Part shown: in pieces, positions 42,346 through 50,836 of the stretch | Layout: the number at the start of each line of letters is the position of its first letter | How positions within the stretch are numbered: the first letter of the stretch is position 1 | DNA from: DATARR01 sp036376245 | GTDB taxonomy: Bacteria; Acidobacteriota; Thermoanaerobaculia; Multivoradales; UBA5704 | Length of the DNA: 64,000 nucleotides | Reading direction: 5' to 3' | Assembly (NCBI GenBank): GCA_036376245.1 | Contig: DASVAS010000040.1 | Coordinates: forward strand, 156,687-220,686 | Position numbers and translations under genes: made by a program | The notes under the pieces: generated by a model | Databases searched by the model: none | What the model saw: only the letters and a program-made list of their open reading frames with translations | What the model was told of the DNA's origin: nothing

Positions 42346-43677
42346 ATGCGTTCCGTTCTCTGGGCACTTTACCAGCTCGCGGCCGGGGCCGCCCTGCTCC
42401 TCGCGGGGCCTTTCCTGCTCGCCCGGCGGGGGAGCCACTACCTCCCCACGCTCTCCGGGCGGCTGGGAAACGGTCCGGCCGCCCCCCGGGGCGCGCTGTG
42501 GATCCACGCTGTCTCCGTGGGCGAGGTCGGGGTGGCCGCCACCCTGGCGCGCGCCCTGCCGCCGGACCTCCCGCTGCTGGTGACCACCATCACCCCCACC
42601 GGGCAGGACCGGGCCAAAGCCGCCTTCGCCAACCGCGCCGAGGTCGCCTATCTTCCCTTCGACCTCGGTTTCGCCGTCGGGCGCTTCTTCCGCCGCCACC
42701 AGCCCCGCGCCCTGGTGCTGGTCGAGGGGGACTACTGGCCGCTGGTCCTGCGGGAGGCGCGCCGGCGGGGGCTCCCCATCGCCGTGGTCAACGGCCGGGT
42801 GGGGGACCGCGGCTTCGGCCGGATGCGCCGTCTCCGCCCGCTGCTCGGCCCCCTCTTCTCCGGGGTGGACCGCTTCGGCGTCCAGAGCCGGCAGGACTTC
42901 GACCGCCTGGTCAACCTGGGGGTCGATCCCGGCGGCGTCACCGTCACCGGCAACCTCAAGTACGAGACGCCCGAGCCGGCCAGGAAGCCCGAGTTGGAGG
43001 ACGCCCTGCGGCGCCTCGCGGGGGACCGGCCGATCCTCCTCGCCGGCTCCACCATGCCCGGGGAGGAGGAGCGGGTGCTCGACGCCTTCCAGGAGATCGG
43101 CGGCGGCGAGCGGGCGGTGCTGGCCGTGGCGCCCCGCCATCCCGAGCGGTGGGACGAAGCCGCCGGCCTCCTGCGCTCCCGGGGGATCGGCTTCGTCCGG
43201 CGGAGCGCGTTCCCTGAGTCGGGAAAGCCCGCCGTGGTCCTCCTCGACAGCCTGGGCGAGCTGGCCGGCCTCTACCGGCTGGCCGCGGCGGCCTTCATCG
43301 GCGGCACCCTGGTCCCGACCGGCGGCCACAACCCCCTGGAGCCCGCCCGCTTCGGGGTTCCCCTGGCGGTCGGCCCCTCGATGCACAACTTCCGGGAGAT
43401 GGCGGAAGCCTTCGACCGCGCCGGCGCCTGGCGGCGGGTCGAGGACGCCCGGGGGCTTGCGGCGGTCTGGCGCGAGTGGCTGGACGATCCCGCCGCCGCC
43501 CGGGAGACCGGCGGGCGCGCCCTGCGGCTGATCGAGGAGAACCGGGGGGCGCTGGCGCGGACGGTGGAGATGCTGGCGGGAATGTTGCCGGCCCCCCGCC
43601 CGAACCCTCACCCCCTGGCCCCCTCTCCCGACCCCTCCCTCCCTCCCTCACCGGGAGAGGGGGAAAGGAAGTCATGA
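42346..43677 (+). CDS. waaA: 3-deoxy-D-manno-octulosonic acid (Kdo) transferase
   Basis: The 443-aa protein from ATG 42346 has an N-terminal membrane anchor (YQLAAGAALLLAGPFLLAR), then WIHAVSVGEVGVAATLARAL, TTITPTGQDRA, LPFDLGFAVGRFFRRHQPRALVLVEGDYWPLV, GNLKYE, LLAGSTMPGEEERVL and AAAFIGGTLVPTGGHNPLEPARFGVPLAVGP, all typical of WaaA/KdtA. It transfers Kdo from CMP-Kdo to lipid A precursor. The last ~25 residues (NPHPLAPSPDPSLPPSPGEGERKS) derive from a REP-like element and are not part of the normal fold. The lpxK start overlaps its stop (ATGA). Confidence 0.93.
   Translation: MRSVLWALYQLAAGAALLLAGPFLLARRGSHYLPTLSGRLGNGPAAPRGALWIHAVSVGEVGVAATLARALPPDLPLLVTTITPTGQDRAKAAFANRAEVAYLPFDLGFAVGRFFRRHQPRALVLVEGDYWPLVLREARRRGLPIAVVNGRVGDRGFGRMRRLRPLLGPLFSGVDRFGVQSRQDFDRLVNLGVDPGGVTVTGNLKYETPEPARKPELEDALRRLAGDRPILLAGSTMPGEEERVLDAFQEIGGGERAVLAVAPRHPERWDEAAGLLRSRGIGFVRRSAFPESGKPAVVLLDSLGELAGLYRLAAAAFIGGTLVPTGGHNPLEPARFGVPLAVGPSMHNFREMAEAFDRAGAWRRVEDARGLAAVWREWLDDPAAARETGGRALRLIEENRGALARTVEMLAGMLPAPRPNPHPLAPSPDPSLPPSPGEGERKS
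43605..43663. repeat. REP-like element in the 3' end of waaA
   Basis: A single CCCTCACCCCCTGGCCCC...CTCACCGGGAGAGGGGG copy, internally able to fold through CCCTCTCCCG/CGGGAGAGGG. It encodes the end of WaaA and supplies the purine-rich stretch before the lpxK start. Confidence 0.88.
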
Positions 43678-44666
43678 AGGCTCCTGCTCCTCCCTCATCC
43701 CCCTGGCAGCTCTTCTACGGCGGAGCGCACCGGCTGCGCTGGCGGTGGTACCGCGAGCGGGCGAAAAGGCTTCCCCGTCCCGTGGTGAGCGTCGGCAATC
43801 TTCACTGGGGAGGATCCGGGAAGACGCCCCTGACGGCGGCCATCGCCCGGCACCTCCGGGATCGGGGGCTCGCCGTCTGCATCCTCTCTAGAGGATATGG
43901 AGGCAAAGGAGAGGGCGTGCGGGTGGTGAGCACCGGGGAGGGTCCGCTCCTGGGTCCCCGGGTGGCGGGGGACGAGCCGGTCCTGCTGGCGGGCGAGCTG
44001 CCGGGCGTAGCCGTGGTCGTGGGACCGGACCGCCACGAGGCGGGGCTCCAGGCCCTGCGCCGGCTGGACCCGTCCCCTGATCTCTTCCTATTGGATGACG
44101 GCTTCTCCCATCTGCGCCTGGCCCGGGACCTCGACCTCGTGGCCTTCCCGGCCGCCGATCCCTTCGGAGGAGGACGCCTCTTTCCCTCCGGCCGCCTGCG
44201 CGAGCCCCTGGCCGCCATGGCGCGGGCGGACGCGGCGATCCTGACCGGCAGCGAGGACGTCGGCGCCGCCCGGGAGCTGGCCGAGGCCCTGCGCCCCTAC
44301 GGCTTCACCGGTCCCGGCTTCGCCAGCGCCACCCTCCCGGGCGAGCCTCGTCTCGCGCCCGGCGCCCGGGTCTTCCTGGCGACCGCCATCGCCCGGCCGG
44401 ACAACTTCGCCGCCACGGTCCGCGGCCTCGGCTTCGACATCGCCGGCGAGCTGCGCTTCCCGGACCACCACGCCTATCCGCCCGCCAGCCTCCAGCGCAT
44501 CCAGGAGGACTTCCGGACCAGCGGCGCCGAGACCGTGCTCACCACCTCCAAGGACCGCGTCAAGCTCCACGGCAGGCTGGACGTCCCCCTGGCCGAGCTG
44601 CCCATCCGCGCCGAACCCGAGCCGGCGTTCTGGGAGTGGCTGGAGGAGAAGATCGGGAAGCCATGA
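43674..44666 (+). CDS. lpxK: Tetraacyldisaccharide 4'-kinase
   Basis: 330 aa from ATG 43674, overlapping the waaA stop. WQLFYGGAHRLRWRWYRER, VVSVGNLHWGGSGKTPLTAAIARHL (Walker A), ILSRGYGG, VAGDEPVLLAGELPGVAVVVGPDR, LFLLDDGFSHLRLARDLDLV and PDHHAYPP are hallmark LpxK segments. It phosphorylates the 4' position of the lipid A disaccharide on the inner membrane. Its neighbours act before and after it in lipid A assembly. Confidence 0.95.
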   Translation: MKAPAPPSSPWQLFYGGAHRLRWRWYRERAKRLPRPVVSVGNLHWGGSGKTPLTAAIARHLRDRGLAVCILSRGYGGKGEGVRVVSTGEGPLLGPRVAGDEPVLLAGELPGVAVVVGPDRHEAGLQALRRLDPSPDLFLLDDGFSHLRLARDLDLVAFPAADPFGGGRLFPSGRLREPLAAMARADAAILTGSEDVGAARELAEALRPYGFTGPGFASATLPGEPRLAPGARVFLATAIARPDNFAATVRGLGFDIAGELRFPDHHAYPPASLQRIQEDFRTSGAETVLTTSKDRVKLHGRLDVPLAELPIRAEPEPAFWEWLEEKIGKP

Positions 44667-45568
44667 AGAACCGTCCCGTCCGCCACCGCGTCGAATACGG
44701 CTTTTATCTGGCCTTGAAGGGATTCCTGCGTTCCCTCTCTCCGGACGGCGCCCGCGCCTTCGGCCGCGCTCTGGGGGGATTGGCGCACCGTCTCGACCGC
44801 CGGCATCGCGAGGTCGCGCTGCGGAACATGGCCCTGGCGCTGCCGGAGATCCCCGAGCCGGAGCGGCGGCGCCTGGTCCGGGCCTGCTTCCGCCACTTCG
44901 GCGCGGCTCTCTGCGACGCCATCTCCTCGACCCGCTACGACGCCCGCGATCTCTGCCACCGCTGCTCGCTGGTGGGCTGGGAAAACCTCGAGGAGGCGGA
45001 GCGGCGGGGCAAGGGGACCTTCATCCTCTCCGCCCACCTCGGGTTCTGGGAACTGGTCCCGCCCATGATCGGCCTCACCCGGGGCCGCATGGACACCGTC
45101 TTCCGCCCGGCGGACAACCCCTGGCTGGACAAGGAGCTGCGCGCCCTCCGCGAGCGCTGCGGCAACGCCGTCATTCCTAAAAGAGGAGCCGCCCGCAAGA
45201 TGCTGGAAGTGCTGCGTTCCGGCGGCCGGGTGGGCATCCTGATCGACCAGCGGGTGCAGGAGAAGGAGGGCATCCAGGTCCCCTTCTTCGGCCGTCCGGC
45301 CCTGACCAGCCCCGTCCTCGCCCGCCTCTCCCTGCGGACCGGCGCCGCCGTGGTCCCCATCGCCTGCTACCCCGAGCCCAAAGGCCGCTACCGCATCGTG
45401 GTCCGCCCGGCGATCCTGCCCCCGGAAGGAGCGGACGGCGACGAGGCCGTGGCCGCGCTCACGCGCCGGTATTTAGAGGTGGCGGAGGAGGATATCCGGG
45501 AGCATCCGGAGATGTGGCTGTGGATGCACCGGCGGTGGGATGAGCGACGGCGGAAAACAAGGACCTAA
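44663..45568 (+). CDS. Lipid A biosynthesis acyltransferase (LpxL/HtrB-like)
   Basis: 301 aa from ATG 44663, overlapping lpxK (ATGA). It has AHLGFWE, the His-x4-Glu catalytic motif, and PFFGRPALTSPVLARLSLRTGAAVVPIACY plus PEMWLWMHRRWDERR near the C-terminus, as in LpxL/LpxM late acyltransferases. With waaA and lpxK it forms a short lipid A operon. The stop codon TAA lies inside a GGACCTAAAGGACC repeat, so the last residues may have been set by that element. Confidence 0.9.
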   Translation: MKNRPVRHRVEYGFYLALKGFLRSLSPDGARAFGRALGGLAHRLDRRHREVALRNMALALPEIPEPERRRLVRACFRHFGAALCDAISSTRYDARDLCHRCSLVGWENLEEAERRGKGTFILSAHLGFWELVPPMIGLTRGRMDTVFRPADNPWLDKELRALRERCGNAVIPKRGAARKMLEVLRSGGRVGILIDQRVQEKEGIQVPFFGRPALTSPVLARLSLRTGAAVVPIACYPEPKGRYRIVVRPAILPPEGADGDEAVAALTRRYLEVAEEDIREHPEMWLWMHRRWDERRRKTRT

Positions 45569-45662
45569 AGGACCCAAGCGACCGAAAGGACATCAAGGAC
45601 AAAGGACATCAGAGTTGTTGTCCTTTGAGTCCTTTAGGTCCCTTATGTCCTTTAGGTCCTTC
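45560..45662. repeat. Inverted arrangement of AAGGACCTAAAGGACC units between convergent genes
   Basis: The left half has AAGGACCTAAAGGACCC, AAGGACATCAAGGACA and AAAGGACA; the right half has TTGTCCTTTGAGTCC, TTTAGGTCCC and TCCTTTAGGTCCTT. The halves pair over ~40 bp with mismatches. The same GGACCTAAA unit forms the long array at 63772-64000. Located between two convergent stops, it may act as a bidirectional terminator. Confidence 0.75.
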
Positions 45663-45664
45663 AG

Positions 45665-46408
45665 CTACTTCTTCCCACAAAGCTGGAAGTAATTCAAAAA
45701 CTCCGCGATCTTCGCCGGATCGGCCGCGGAGCCGGCGTAGCTCGCTTCCTGGATCGGCTGGTCCGGGGCCGGGTCGGGACCGAACCAGAGGCCCATGCGG
45801 AGACGGCCGGCGCCGCAGTCGGGCATCACCATGGTGACGATCCCCCGCTTGTTGTCGCTGCCCTTGCCGGAGATCGAGCCGCGGCTCGCGGCGTAGAGGA
45901 CCTTCGTGCCGCTGGCCTGTACGTCGCCCCGCCGGATGACGTCTTCGGGATCGAACCGCACGTTGGTGTCGAAGTTGGTGTCCTTGGGCGGCGGACCCTC
46001 GCCGCGGATGTAGCGCTCCATCTCCTGCCGGTTGTTCCGCATCTCGCGCATGTTGAAGAAGATGAAGCCGCGCTCGTCGAATCCGTCCGAGCTGTCCTGG
46101 GGGTTCTCGCCGGGCGCGAACTCGCGGTCCGAGAGCATGGCCATCTCCATGACCATGGGGACGGAGAACGCAAAGGCGGGATGGTAGCCGGCGGGGAGCT
46201 GGTCGTACGGAATCACCGCCTTGACCCGCTCCTCACGCTTGACCGGGTCGGTCATCGACTCCCCGAAGTCCTTGGCGGTGCGGTAGCCCCACCAGGTCAA
46301 CCCCGCCATGAGAAACATCGCGAGCACCACGGCGAGGCCGCAGCCAACGGCCACGTAGACCCAGGGGGAGGTGGGCTTCTTCTGCGGACGTCCGCTGTAG
46401 GGATCCAT
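45665..46408 (-). CDS. Membrane-anchored hypothetical protein, 247 aa
   Basis: One N-terminal membrane helix (WVYVAVGCGLAVVLAMFLMAGLTWW) follows a short cytoplasmic tail. The extracytoplasmic part has IPYDQLPAGYHPAFAFSVPMVMEMAML, a Phe/Met-rich stretch, and a C-terminal VTMVMPDCGAGRLRMGLWFGPDP. I do not recognise the family. It lies three bases downstream of argS in the same direction; TAAAAT inside the argS end, seven bases before this ATG, could be a -10 element, but readthrough from argS is as likely. Confidence 0.7.
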   Translation of the reverse strand: MDPYSGRPQKKPTSPWVYVAVGCGLAVVLAMFLMAGLTWWGYRTAKDFGESMTDPVKREERVKAVIPYDQLPAGYHPAFAFSVPMVMEMAMLSDREFAPGENPQDSSDGFDERGFIFFNMREMRNNRQEMERYIRGEGPPPKDTNFDTNVRFDPEDVIRRGDVQASGTKVLYAASRGSISGKGSDNKRGIVTMVMPDCGAGRLRMGLWFGPDPAPDQPIQEASYAGSAADPAKIAEFLNYFQLCGKK

Positions 46409-46411
46409 ACC

Positions 46412-48346
46412 CTACATTTTATCCGGAACGGGCACTCCGAGCAGCTCGTTCAACGTCTCCAGGCAGCGGCGGAAGATCTGCGCCGTGGCCAGGCGGGCCG
46501 CCCGCACCTTCGGATCCTTCTCCTGGAGGATCGGATTGGTGCGGTAGAAGGTGTTGAACCGCTGCGCCACCTCCAGGGCATGGCGGGCGATCAGGGAGAG
46601 CTCCAGCGACTCCGCGGCCTTCTCGACCGTCTCGCTGGTCTGCGCGACCTGGAGGATCAGGTCCCACATGTCCTCGCCCCACAGCTCGTGGCCGACGGCG
46701 GCGACCTCGTCGGCGAAGACGTCGGCCGGCAGCCCCTCCTGCTGGAGCCGGCGGCGGATGTTGCGCGCCCGCACCACGGAGTACTGGAGGTAGGGGCCGG
46801 ACTCCCCTTCGAACGACAGCGCCTCGTCGAAGTCGAAGGCGATGACCCGGTTGGTGGTGGCCTTGACCATGAAGAACCGCAGTGCGGACGTGGCGATCTG
46901 GCGGGCCAGGGCGTCGAGCTCGGCGTCCCCCAGGTCGGGATTGCGCTTCTGCGTCTCCTCCCGCGCCTTGAGGATGAGCTGGTCGATCAGGTCGTCCGCC
47001 TTGACGCCGATCCCCTTGCGCCCGGACATCTCCAGCCGCTTCTCGTCTTCGGCGGACTCCTCGATGTAGCCGAGCTGGCGGGCGGTGGCCGGCGAGAGGG
47101 CGACCATCTCGTAGGCGAAGTGGACCGAGCGGTCCGCTTCGGCGGCGTGCCCCAGGGCCTGGAGGCCGGCGCGGACGATCTTCTGGAGATAGCTCTGGCG
47201 CACGTCGATGACGTTGAAGACCCGCCAGGCGCGGCCGAAGAGCGGGTGGCTGTCGACGCCGTCGCTGACGGTCTCCCAGACTCCCTCCTCGGCCCAGAAG
47301 CGGTAGCCGAAGTCGCGGCCCAGCAGTCCGAACTTCCAGAGCTGATAGGCGATGTCCTTGCCCACGTAGGTCACCGTGCCGTCGGAACGGATGATGACCT
47401 TGTCCGGGTCCTCGAGGCCGGCGAACTCCTCGGCCTGCGACAGCGGCATGACCCAGCAGCCGGCGTTCTTGCCTTCCTTCTCCAGCCGCACCGCCCCCGT
47501 CTCCTTGAGGAGGCCGAAGGCGTGCTCGAAGAACCGCTGCCCCAGGATCTCGCTCTCGCGGGTCAGCAGGTCGTAGGAGACCTCGATCCGGCGCATGGTG
47601 GCGAGGTGGCGGGAGACGATCCGCCGGGCGACCAGGCGGCCCATCTCGGCCCGCTCCCCCTGGCCGATTTCCATCTGGTGGAGGGTGTCGCGGCGAAGCG
47701 TCTGGCGCTCGGCCTTTCCCTCGGCGTCCTCTTCATACCAGCGGCCGACCTCGCTGTAGAGGTCCCAGCAGTAATAGTCGAAGGGCTCGGGGATGGCCGC
47801 CACGTCCGCCGCCGAGAGGCCGCGCAGGTCGAGGAAGCCCACCACCACGTCGGCGAGCTGGACGCCGGTGTCGTCGATGTAGTTCTGGATCTCGACCGGG
47901 TAGCCCAGGCTCTTCAGGGAGCGGCCGAGGACGTCGCCGAGCACGGCGTTGCGCAGGTGGCCGATGTGGGCCGCCTTGTTGGGATTGATGTTGGTGTGCT
48001 CGATGACCACCTTGCCGCCGCGCGGACCGCCGCCGTCCACCAGGGGGGCGTCCAGCAGGGCGGCGGCGAAGGCCGGCCGGTCGAGGAAGAAGTTGAGGAA
48101 GCCGGCCCCCTCGACCCGCACGTCGCGCACGATGCCGGGCCGCTCCAGGGCGGCGGCCAGCTCCTCGGCGATGGCGCGGGGGTTGCGCTTGAGCACCCGG
48201 GCGAGCTGCAGGCCGGCCGGCGACGAGAGGTCGCCCAGCTCGCGCCGGGGAGGCACCTCGAGGACCGGCTCGTGCTCGACGCCGAAGCGCTCCCGGATCG
48301 TGGCGGCCAGGGCGGCCGCGAGTTGTTTCTTCAGCTCCGTCCACAT
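46412..48346 (-). CDS. argS: Arginyl-tRNA synthetase
   Basis: 644 aa. The N-terminal Add1 domain, HTNINPNKAAHIGHLRNAVLGD with the HIGH motif (about 117-138), the EIQNYIDDTGVQLAD tRNA/ATP region and MSGRKGIGVKADDLID in place of KMSKS identify a class I ArgRS. The C-terminal anticodon-binding domain ends FNTFYRTNPI. The KMSKS variant without its first Lys is common in bacterial ArgRS. AGTCTA complement TAGACT lies ten bases before the ATG, with no obvious ribosome binding site. Confidence 0.96.
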   Translation of the reverse strand: MWTELKKQLAAALAATIRERFGVEHEPVLEVPPRRELGDLSSPAGLQLARVLKRNPRAIAEELAAALERPGIVRDVRVEGAGFLNFFLDRPAFAAALLDAPLVDGGGPRGGKVVIEHTNINPNKAAHIGHLRNAVLGDVLGRSLKSLGYPVEIQNYIDDTGVQLADVVVGFLDLRGLSAADVAAIPEPFDYYCWDLYSEVGRWYEEDAEGKAERQTLRRDTLHQMEIGQGERAEMGRLVARRIVSRHLATMRRIEVSYDLLTRESEILGQRFFEHAFGLLKETGAVRLEKEGKNAGCWVMPLSQAEEFAGLEDPDKVIIRSDGTVTYVGKDIAYQLWKFGLLGRDFGYRFWAEEGVWETVSDGVDSHPLFGRAWRVFNVIDVRQSYLQKIVRAGLQALGHAAEADRSVHFAYEMVALSPATARQLGYIEESAEDEKRLEMSGRKGIGVKADDLIDQLILKAREETQKRNPDLGDAELDALARQIATSALRFFMVKATTNRVIAFDFDEALSFEGESGPYLQYSVVRARNIRRRLQQEGLPADVFADEVAAVGHELWGEDMWDLILQVAQTSETVEKAAESLELSLIARHALEVAQRFNTFYRTNPILQEKDPKVRAARLATAQIFRRCLETLNELLGVPVPDKM

Positions 48347-48405
48347 TGCGGCGTGGAGTCTACACTATGAGGATCGGCGAGCCTTGATATCATCCCCGGG
48401 GAGGG

Positions 48406-48984
48406 ATGATGGAGGAAATGACTGAGAACAAAGCCGGCGACCGGGCCGACAACAGGGTGGTCGTGACACTGGACCGGACCCAGCTCGAATTGGTCGAGGG
48501 GGACATCACCGATCTGGAGGTCGACGCCATCGTCAACGCCGCCAACGAGCAGCTCCAGCTCGGGACCGGCGTGGCCGGGGCCATCCGCCGCAAGGGCGGG
48601 GCCTCGATCCAGGAGGAGTGCAACCGCATCGGCGGCACTCCGGTGGGGACGGCGGTGATGACCGGCGCGGGCAACCTCAAGGCCAGGCAGGTGATCCACG
48701 CCGTGGGACCGATGATGGGGACCGGCGACGAGGACAAAAAGCTGGCCGCGGCCGTGCGCGCCGCCCTGGCCCTGGCGGACCGGCGAGGCATGAAGTCCAT
48801 CGCGCTGCCGGCCATCTCCACCGGCAACTTCGGCTTCCCCATCGAGCGGGCGGCCCGCATCATGCTGACCGAGATCCACCGCTTCCTCCAGGGGGGCACC
48901 AAGCTGGACCGGGTGGTCCTCAGCCTCCACGGCGAGGAGGCCTTCAACGTCTTCAAGCGCGAGCTGCGCCGCGGGTTCCGGTAG
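48406..48984 (+). CDS. Macrodomain protein (ADP-ribose/O-acetyl-ADP-ribose hydrolase)
   Basis: Up to 192 aa. LVEGDITDLEVDAIVNAANEQLQLGTGVAGAIRRKGG is the macrodomain signature with the adenine-binding Asp and the Asn-Ala-Ala-Asn catalytic stretch. HAVGP and ALPAISTGNFGFPIERAARIM give the phosphate loop. Such enzymes remove ADP-ribose or acetyl groups from OAADPr. ATGs at 48406, 48409 and 48418 are all possible; the GGGGAGGG ends right at the first, so 48418 may be the true start. Confidence 0.88.
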   Translation: MMEEMTENKAGDRADNRVVVTLDRTQLELVEGDITDLEVDAIVNAANEQLQLGTGVAGAIRRKGGASIQEECNRIGGTPVGTAVMTGAGNLKARQVIHAVGPMMGTGDEDKKLAAAVRAALALADRRGMKSIALPAISTGNFGFPIERAARIMLTEIHRFLQGGTKLDRVVLSLHGEEAFNVFKRELRRGFR

Positions 48985-48988
48985 CGGC

Positions 48989-49816
48989 TTGAGCGACCGG
49001 CTGCCGCCCGCCGTCGTCCTGGTCCGCCCCCGGGAAGAGGGCAACGTCGGCTCGACCGCGCGGGCGATGGCCAACATGGGCCTGGACCGCCTGATCCTGG
49101 TGGAGCCCGCCGCGCCCTTCGGCAAGGTGGCCGCCGCCTTCGCCGTGGGGGCGAAGCGGGTGCTCGACGGCGCCGTCCGCGCCGCCAGCCTGGAGGAGGC
49201 CCTGGCCCCCTTCCGGCGGGTGGTGGGGACCACCTCGACGCGGGACCGGCGGCTGGGCGTCCCCGTCCTCGACCCCCGGGAGCTCCCCGGCTGGCTGGCC
49301 CAGGACCCGCCGGACACCCCCACCGCCCTGGTCTTCGGCCCCGAGGTCGGGGGGCTGACCAACGAGGAGCTGGCCCTGGCGAGCGCGGTCGTCACCATCC
49401 CCTGCTCGCCGGTCCAGCCCACCCTGAACCTCAGCCAGGCCGTGCTGATCCTCGCCTACGAGCTGTTCCAGGCCCAGGGCGAGGCGCTCACCCCCTCCGC
49501 CGGGGCCGAGACCCCCGCCACCGCCGCCGAACTGGACGGCCTGCTGGACCACGCCGCCGGCGTGATGCGGCGGGTCGGCTTCGCCCGCGACACCTCTTTC
49601 GAGGGGGTGCTGCGCGATCTCCGGCGCCTGGCCGCGAGGGCGGCGCCGTCGAGCCGGGACGTGGCGATCCTGCGGGGGATCTGCCGGCGGACGGAAGGGG
49701 CGTTGAGGAAGGTTCAGGGTCCCTTGCCGGACCCGGGCGGCGTGCCCTCCGAAACCTCACCCCCTGACCCCCTCTCCCAGCCCCCTCCCGCCCGACCGGG
49801 AGAGGGGGAACGATGA
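48989..49816 (+). CDS. TrmJ/SpoU-type RNA 2'-O-methyltransferase
   Basis: 275 aa from TTG 48989, four bases after the macrodomain gene. VLVRPREEGNVGSTARAMANMGLDRLILVEP and VFGPEVGGLTNEELALASAVVTIPCSPVQPTLNLSQAVLILAYELF are the knotted SAM-binding motifs of TrmJ (tRNA nucleotide 32 methylation). The C-terminal ~27 residues (PSETSPPDPLSQ..., then ARPGEGER) come from the REP-like repeat and add to the normal end near RKVQGPL. Confidence 0.88.
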   Translation: MSDRLPPAVVLVRPREEGNVGSTARAMANMGLDRLILVEPAAPFGKVAAAFAVGAKRVLDGAVRAASLEEALAPFRRVVGTTSTRDRRLGVPVLDPRELPGWLAQDPPDTPTALVFGPEVGGLTNEELALASAVVTIPCSPVQPTLNLSQAVLILAYELFQAQGEALTPSAGAETPATAAELDGLLDHAAGVMRRVGFARDTSFEGVLRDLRRLAARAAPSSRDVAILRGICRRTEGALRKVQGPLPDPGGVPSETSPPDPLSQPPPARPGEGER

Positions 49817-49930
49817 TTCAGCGATCTTGCCGAGCTCGACAACCTGGATCGTAGGGCCCTCCCTCTCCCGGGGGCGGGCGGCAGGGAGATGGGAGAGGGA
49901 CCGAGGGTGAGGTCTCGGAGGGGCATGCCG
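49739..49930. repeat. REP-like inverted repeat between trmJ-like gene and nfo
   Basis: Left arm GGCGTGCCCTCCGAAACCTCACCCC...CTCTCCC and right arm GGGAGAGGG...GGTGAGGTCTCGGAGGGGCATGCC are inverted copies around a spacer with TTGCCGAGCTCGACAA, a small palindrome. The left arm encodes the end of the methyltransferase. The same layout recurs at 54737-54937. Confidence 0.9.
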
Positions 49931-49949
49931 CCCATCCCGGCCAACCGTC

Positions 49950-50834
49950 ATGAAGACCCGTAAACCCTCCCCCGCCCTCCCCCCGCTGGGCGTCCACGTC
50001 TCGGTGGCCGGCGGCCTGGCGACGGCCATTGACCGCGCCACGGAGCTGGGCTGCACCGCCATCCAGATCTTCGTCAAGAACGCCAGCCAGTGGCGGGGCA
50101 AGGAGATGAGGGACGAGGAGGCCGAGGGCTTCCGGACGGCCCACGCCGCCAGCCGCGTGGGACCGCTGCTGGCCCACGCGAGCTACCTGATCAACCTCTG
50201 CGCGGCCGGCGCCGACCTGGTGGAGAAGTCCCGCGCGGCGCTCGCCGACGAGCTGGTCCGCTGCGCCCGGCTGGGGGTGGGAGGGCTGGTGGTGCACCCC
50301 GGGGCGCACGTGGGGGCGGGAGAGGAGGCCGGGATCGAATGCGCCGCCGCCTCCCTGGAAGCCATCCTGGAGGCCGTGCCGGACGTCCCCACCCGCGTGC
50401 TGCTGGAAAACACGGCGGGCCAGGGCTCCTGCCTGGGATACCGCCTGGAGCACCTTGCCCGCATCCGCGCCCTGGTATCGCGGCCGGACCGCGTGGGCGT
50501 CTGCCTGGACACCTGCCACGCCTTCGCGGCCGGCTACGCCATCCACGAGCCGGGGGGATACGACGACTTTCTCTCCGAAATCGAGGAGCTGCTGGGTCTC
50601 GACGCCCTGGGCGGCTTCCACCTCAACGATTCGGTCCGCCCGTTCAACTCCCGGCGGGACCGCCACGCCCACATCGGCAAGGGGGAGATCGGCCTCGACG
50701 CCTTCGCCCGCATCCTCCAGGATCCGCGCCTGGCGCGCGTCCCCATGGTCGTGGAGACCGACCCCGGGGACGGCATGAAGCACCACAAGCGGGATCTCAG
50801 GACGCTGCGCCGGCTGGCGAAGCCGCCTGCCTGA
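49950..50834 (+). CDS. nfo: Deoxyribonuclease IV (endonuclease IV, AP endonuclease)
   Basis: 294 aa. LGVHVSVAGGLATAIDRATELGCTAIQIFVKNASQW, LLAHASYLINLC, VVHPGAHVG, LLENTAGQGSCLG, VGVCLDTCHAFAAGY, FHLNDS...RDRHAHIGKGEIG and VVETDPGD give the full set of zinc-binding and catalytic motifs of Nfo. It incises DNA at abasic sites. The start has a weak ribosome site, and it follows the repeat directly. Confidence 0.95.
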   Translation: MKTRKPSPALPPLGVHVSVAGGLATAIDRATELGCTAIQIFVKNASQWRGKEMRDEEAEGFRTAHAASRVGPLLAHASYLINLCAAGADLVEKSRAALADELVRCARLGVGGLVVHPGAHVGAGEEAGIECAAASLEAILEAVPDVPTRVLLENTAGQGSCLGYRLEHLARIRALVSRPDRVGVCLDTCHAFAAGYAIHEPGGYDDFLSEIEELLGLDALGGFHLNDSVRPFNSRRDRHAHIGKGEIGLDAFARILQDPRLARVPMVVETDPGDGMKHHKRDLRTLRRLAKPPA

Positions 50835-50836
50835 AA

